From contig USOF01000066.1 of NCBI GenBank assembly GCA_900556285.1, forward strand, positions 1-6,587: a stretch of 6,587 nucleotides of DNA. The letters run 5' to 3'. The first letter of the stretch is position 1; each line of letters starts with the position of its first letter. Positions 5,543 to 6,587 of this stretch are shown here, in pieces. The stretch is from an uncultured Collinsella sp. (GTDB lineage: Bacteria; Actinomycetota; Coriobacteriia; Coriobacteriales; Coriobacteriaceae). A model generated the notes under the pieces. It saw nothing but the letters and a program-made list of their open reading frames with translations. It did no database searches and was not told where the DNA came from. A program made the translations under genes and the position numbers.

Positions 5543-6127
5543 ATGATTGATAGAAAGCAGTTTTTAGGTCTGATGGCAGGGGCTCCTATTTTGATGCGAG
5601 CTGGGATGGCAGAAGCCGTGGAGTTGCCGGACGCTCGGAAGCGATTGACGCTCGTGGTCGACACGGTGGTCAGAGATGAAAATGGGAATGAAAAAACGCG
5701 AACAAGAAGCAGAGAGACTATTTTCACGCCAGAGAGCGAAATTGTGTCTGCGGACGCTATGGCCGGTGATGTCATAACAATCCAGAGGGAATCAGATGAA
5801 ACGTTGCCGCTGCTTGCCAAGATTGAGCTCACGGTCGCTTATTTTAACGATAAAACAGAAATTGAGATTCGTTCCGGAAAGTACTCGATAGTCCAAACCG
5901 ATCCGCTTGTGATGTATGCAAACGCTTGGTACGCGCTCATGCAGAAGGATAAATACGTGATGAATAACTTCACGGAAAGCGAAGCATCATATGAAACGGG
6001 GTGGGGGCCAACGCCATACGACGCGGAGAAAGATAAGTGGACGTGCGGATCAGGCATGGGTGCGACGATTACGGACTTTATTAACGATTCAACATATAGT
6101 TTTGCTATCGACTGTTATATCGAATAG
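5543..6127 (+). CDS. Exported protein of unknown function with Tat-like signal
   Basis: A 194-aa protein, not recognised. The N-terminus DRKQFLGLMAGAPILMRAGMAEA (3-25) looks like an export signal. DRKQFLG resembles the Tat motif with Lys in place of the second Arg, and AEA before Val26 is a good signal peptidase site. The mature part is rich in alternating charged and beta-type segments, for example RLTLVVDTVVRDENG (34-48) and KIELTVAYFNDKTEIEI (93-109), suggesting a beta-sandwich-like secreted domain. Two cysteines, Cys168 and Cys191, could form a disulphide near the C-terminus. AAGGGG (5529-5534) lies eight bases before the ATG, and the gene starts 21 bp after the small membrane protein, so all three probably form one operon. 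No catalytic motif is seen. Confidence 0.78.
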   Translation: MIDRKQFLGLMAGAPILMRAGMAEAVELPDARKRLTLVVDTVVRDENGNEKTRTRSRETIFTPESEIVSADAMAGDVITIQRESDETLPLLAKIELTVAYFNDKTEIEIRSGKYSIVQTDPLVMYANAWYALMQKDKYVMNNFTESEASYETGWGPTPYDAEKDKWTCGSGMGATITDFINDSTYSFAIDCYIE

Positions 6128-6246
6128 ACATGACGGCATAAAACGAATTGGCTTATAAGCATGTCATTACTTAAGCAAAGCTGAAATCTTGGCATCTAGT
6201 GCTCGGGACTGCCCAGCTTGGGGTACAACTCAACGTGAACAATGAT

Positions 6247-6277
6247 GGCCCGCCACATGTTTGGCGGGCCTTTGGTT
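6247..6277 (+). terminator. Hairpin terminator between the cassette and the next gene
   Basis: GGCCCGCCA (6247-6255) pairs perfectly with TGGCGGGCC (6262-6270) around a 6-nt loop, followed by TTTGGTT, a short interrupted T-run. It is GC-rich like the host sequence and lies 119 nt after the last cassette stop and only about 30 nt before the next start codon. It could end cassette transcription or act as an attenuator in the leader of the downstream gene. The 6128-6246 stretch before it shows only a 10-bp palindrome GCTTATAAGC (6151-6160) and no clear promoter. Confidence 0.72.
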
Positions 6278-6299
6278 ATTTGACGAAAGGATCGCAGCC

Positions 6300-6587
6300 A
6301 TGAGCGAGTACGATTCCCAGCGTCCCCAGGATGCGGGCAACGCCGGCGAGACCCAGCAGCAGCCGCGTGTGCAGGTGGAGTCGACGCCTGCCGGCAGTAA
6401 CATTCCCTACGTGCAGGCCTACGACACGCAGACCGGCAAGCCGCTGGGTGGCCAGCAGGTCGTGAACAAGCACACGGTGGTCAAGACCAAGACCAAAAAG
6501 CTGCCGATCTTTATTACGGCGCTTGCCGGCTGTGCCTGCGGAGCCCTGCTGGTCATTGCGCTCATTATGAGCGGCACGCTCGATCTC
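6300..6587 (+). CDS. Membrane-anchored protein, N-terminal part; possibly HtrA-type serine protease
   Basis: The first 96 residues of a protein running off the right edge. A hydrophilic cytoplasmic region rich in Gln, Thr and Gly (1-60) is followed by a basic stretch KTKTKK (62-67) and one membrane span LPIFITALAGCACGALLVIALIM (68-90), so the rest would be extracytoplasmic. This disordered-tail plus single-span start is typical of actinobacterial HtrA/DegP-like proteases, but the protease domain is outside the window and other membrane-anchored proteins share this form. GAAAGGA (6284-6290 and next base) serves as ribosome binding site. GC-rich codon use matches the left-hand genes, unlike the cassette before it. 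Confidence 0.75.
   Translation, partial: MSEYDSQRPQDAGNAGETQQQPRVQVESTPAGSNIPYVQAYDTQTGKPLGGQQVVNKHTVVKTKTKKLPIFITALAGCACGALLVIALIMSGTLDL

Larger units (their letters stand above)
3924..6180. other. Lower-GC block carrying three exported or membrane protein genes
   Basis: Base composition falls from clearly GC-rich (for example 37 of 60 bases G/C at 2401-2460) to about balanced or AT-rich (23 of 60 at 4381-4440, 31 of 60 at 5641-5700). Codons such as ATA, TTA, AGG and AAA become common. The composition recovers after about 6190. The three genes inside share strand and tight spacing. This suggests horizontal acquisition, but no integrase, transposase, terminal repeat or target duplication is visible at either edge. 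Confidence 0.6.

Noticed and set aside
3871..6299. Insertion sequence or integrative element ends around the low-GC block
   Set aside because: No transposase, integrase, terminal inverted repeats or flanking direct repeats could be found at the edges.

Overview
The window looks like a chromosome segment of a GC-rich Gram-positive actinobacterium, probably a gut Coriobacteriia of the Collinsella type. This is inferred from G/C-ending codons in the flanking genes, strong purine-rich ribosome binding sites, and a GlnR-like orphan regulator of the actinobacterial kind beside a type I glutamine synthetase. No species can be fixed from the sequence alone.

Left part (1-1684): a divergent sugar-acid module. 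A 2-keto-3-deoxygluconate kinase (kdgK, minus strand, C-terminal part outside the window) faces a LacI-family repressor on the plus strand. The 232 bp between them hold two tandem CGAAATCGGTTT motifs, one inside a 16-bp near-palindrome with a central CG as LacI-family operators have, a possible kdgK promoter, and a separate perfect 18-bp inverted repeat. The simplest reading is a KdgR-like repressor controlling kdgK and possibly itself.

Middle (1739-3923): a nitrogen module. A glutamine synthetase I homologue is followed 50 bp later by a GlnR-like winged-helix regulator with a degenerate receiver domain, and the pair ends at a clear intrinsic terminator. A sequence matching the actinobacterial GlnR box (TTAAC-n6-GAAAC) lies upstream of the synthetase gene. 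The synthetase keeps the overall family fold motifs but has lost three of the six canonical metal ligands, so it may not be an ordinary glutamine synthetase.

Right part (about 3924-6180): a block with visibly lower GC and different codon use, carrying three same-strand, tightly packed genes. They encode a secreted papain/C39-like cysteine peptidase-like protein (375 aa), a small single-span membrane protein whose start overlaps it, and a 194-aa exported protein with a Tat-like signal. This looks like a transferred cassette of surface or secreted proteins of unknown function. GC-rich host sequence resumes with a 9-bp hairpin terminator and the start of a membrane-anchored protein (6300 to the window end), possibly an HtrA-type protease.
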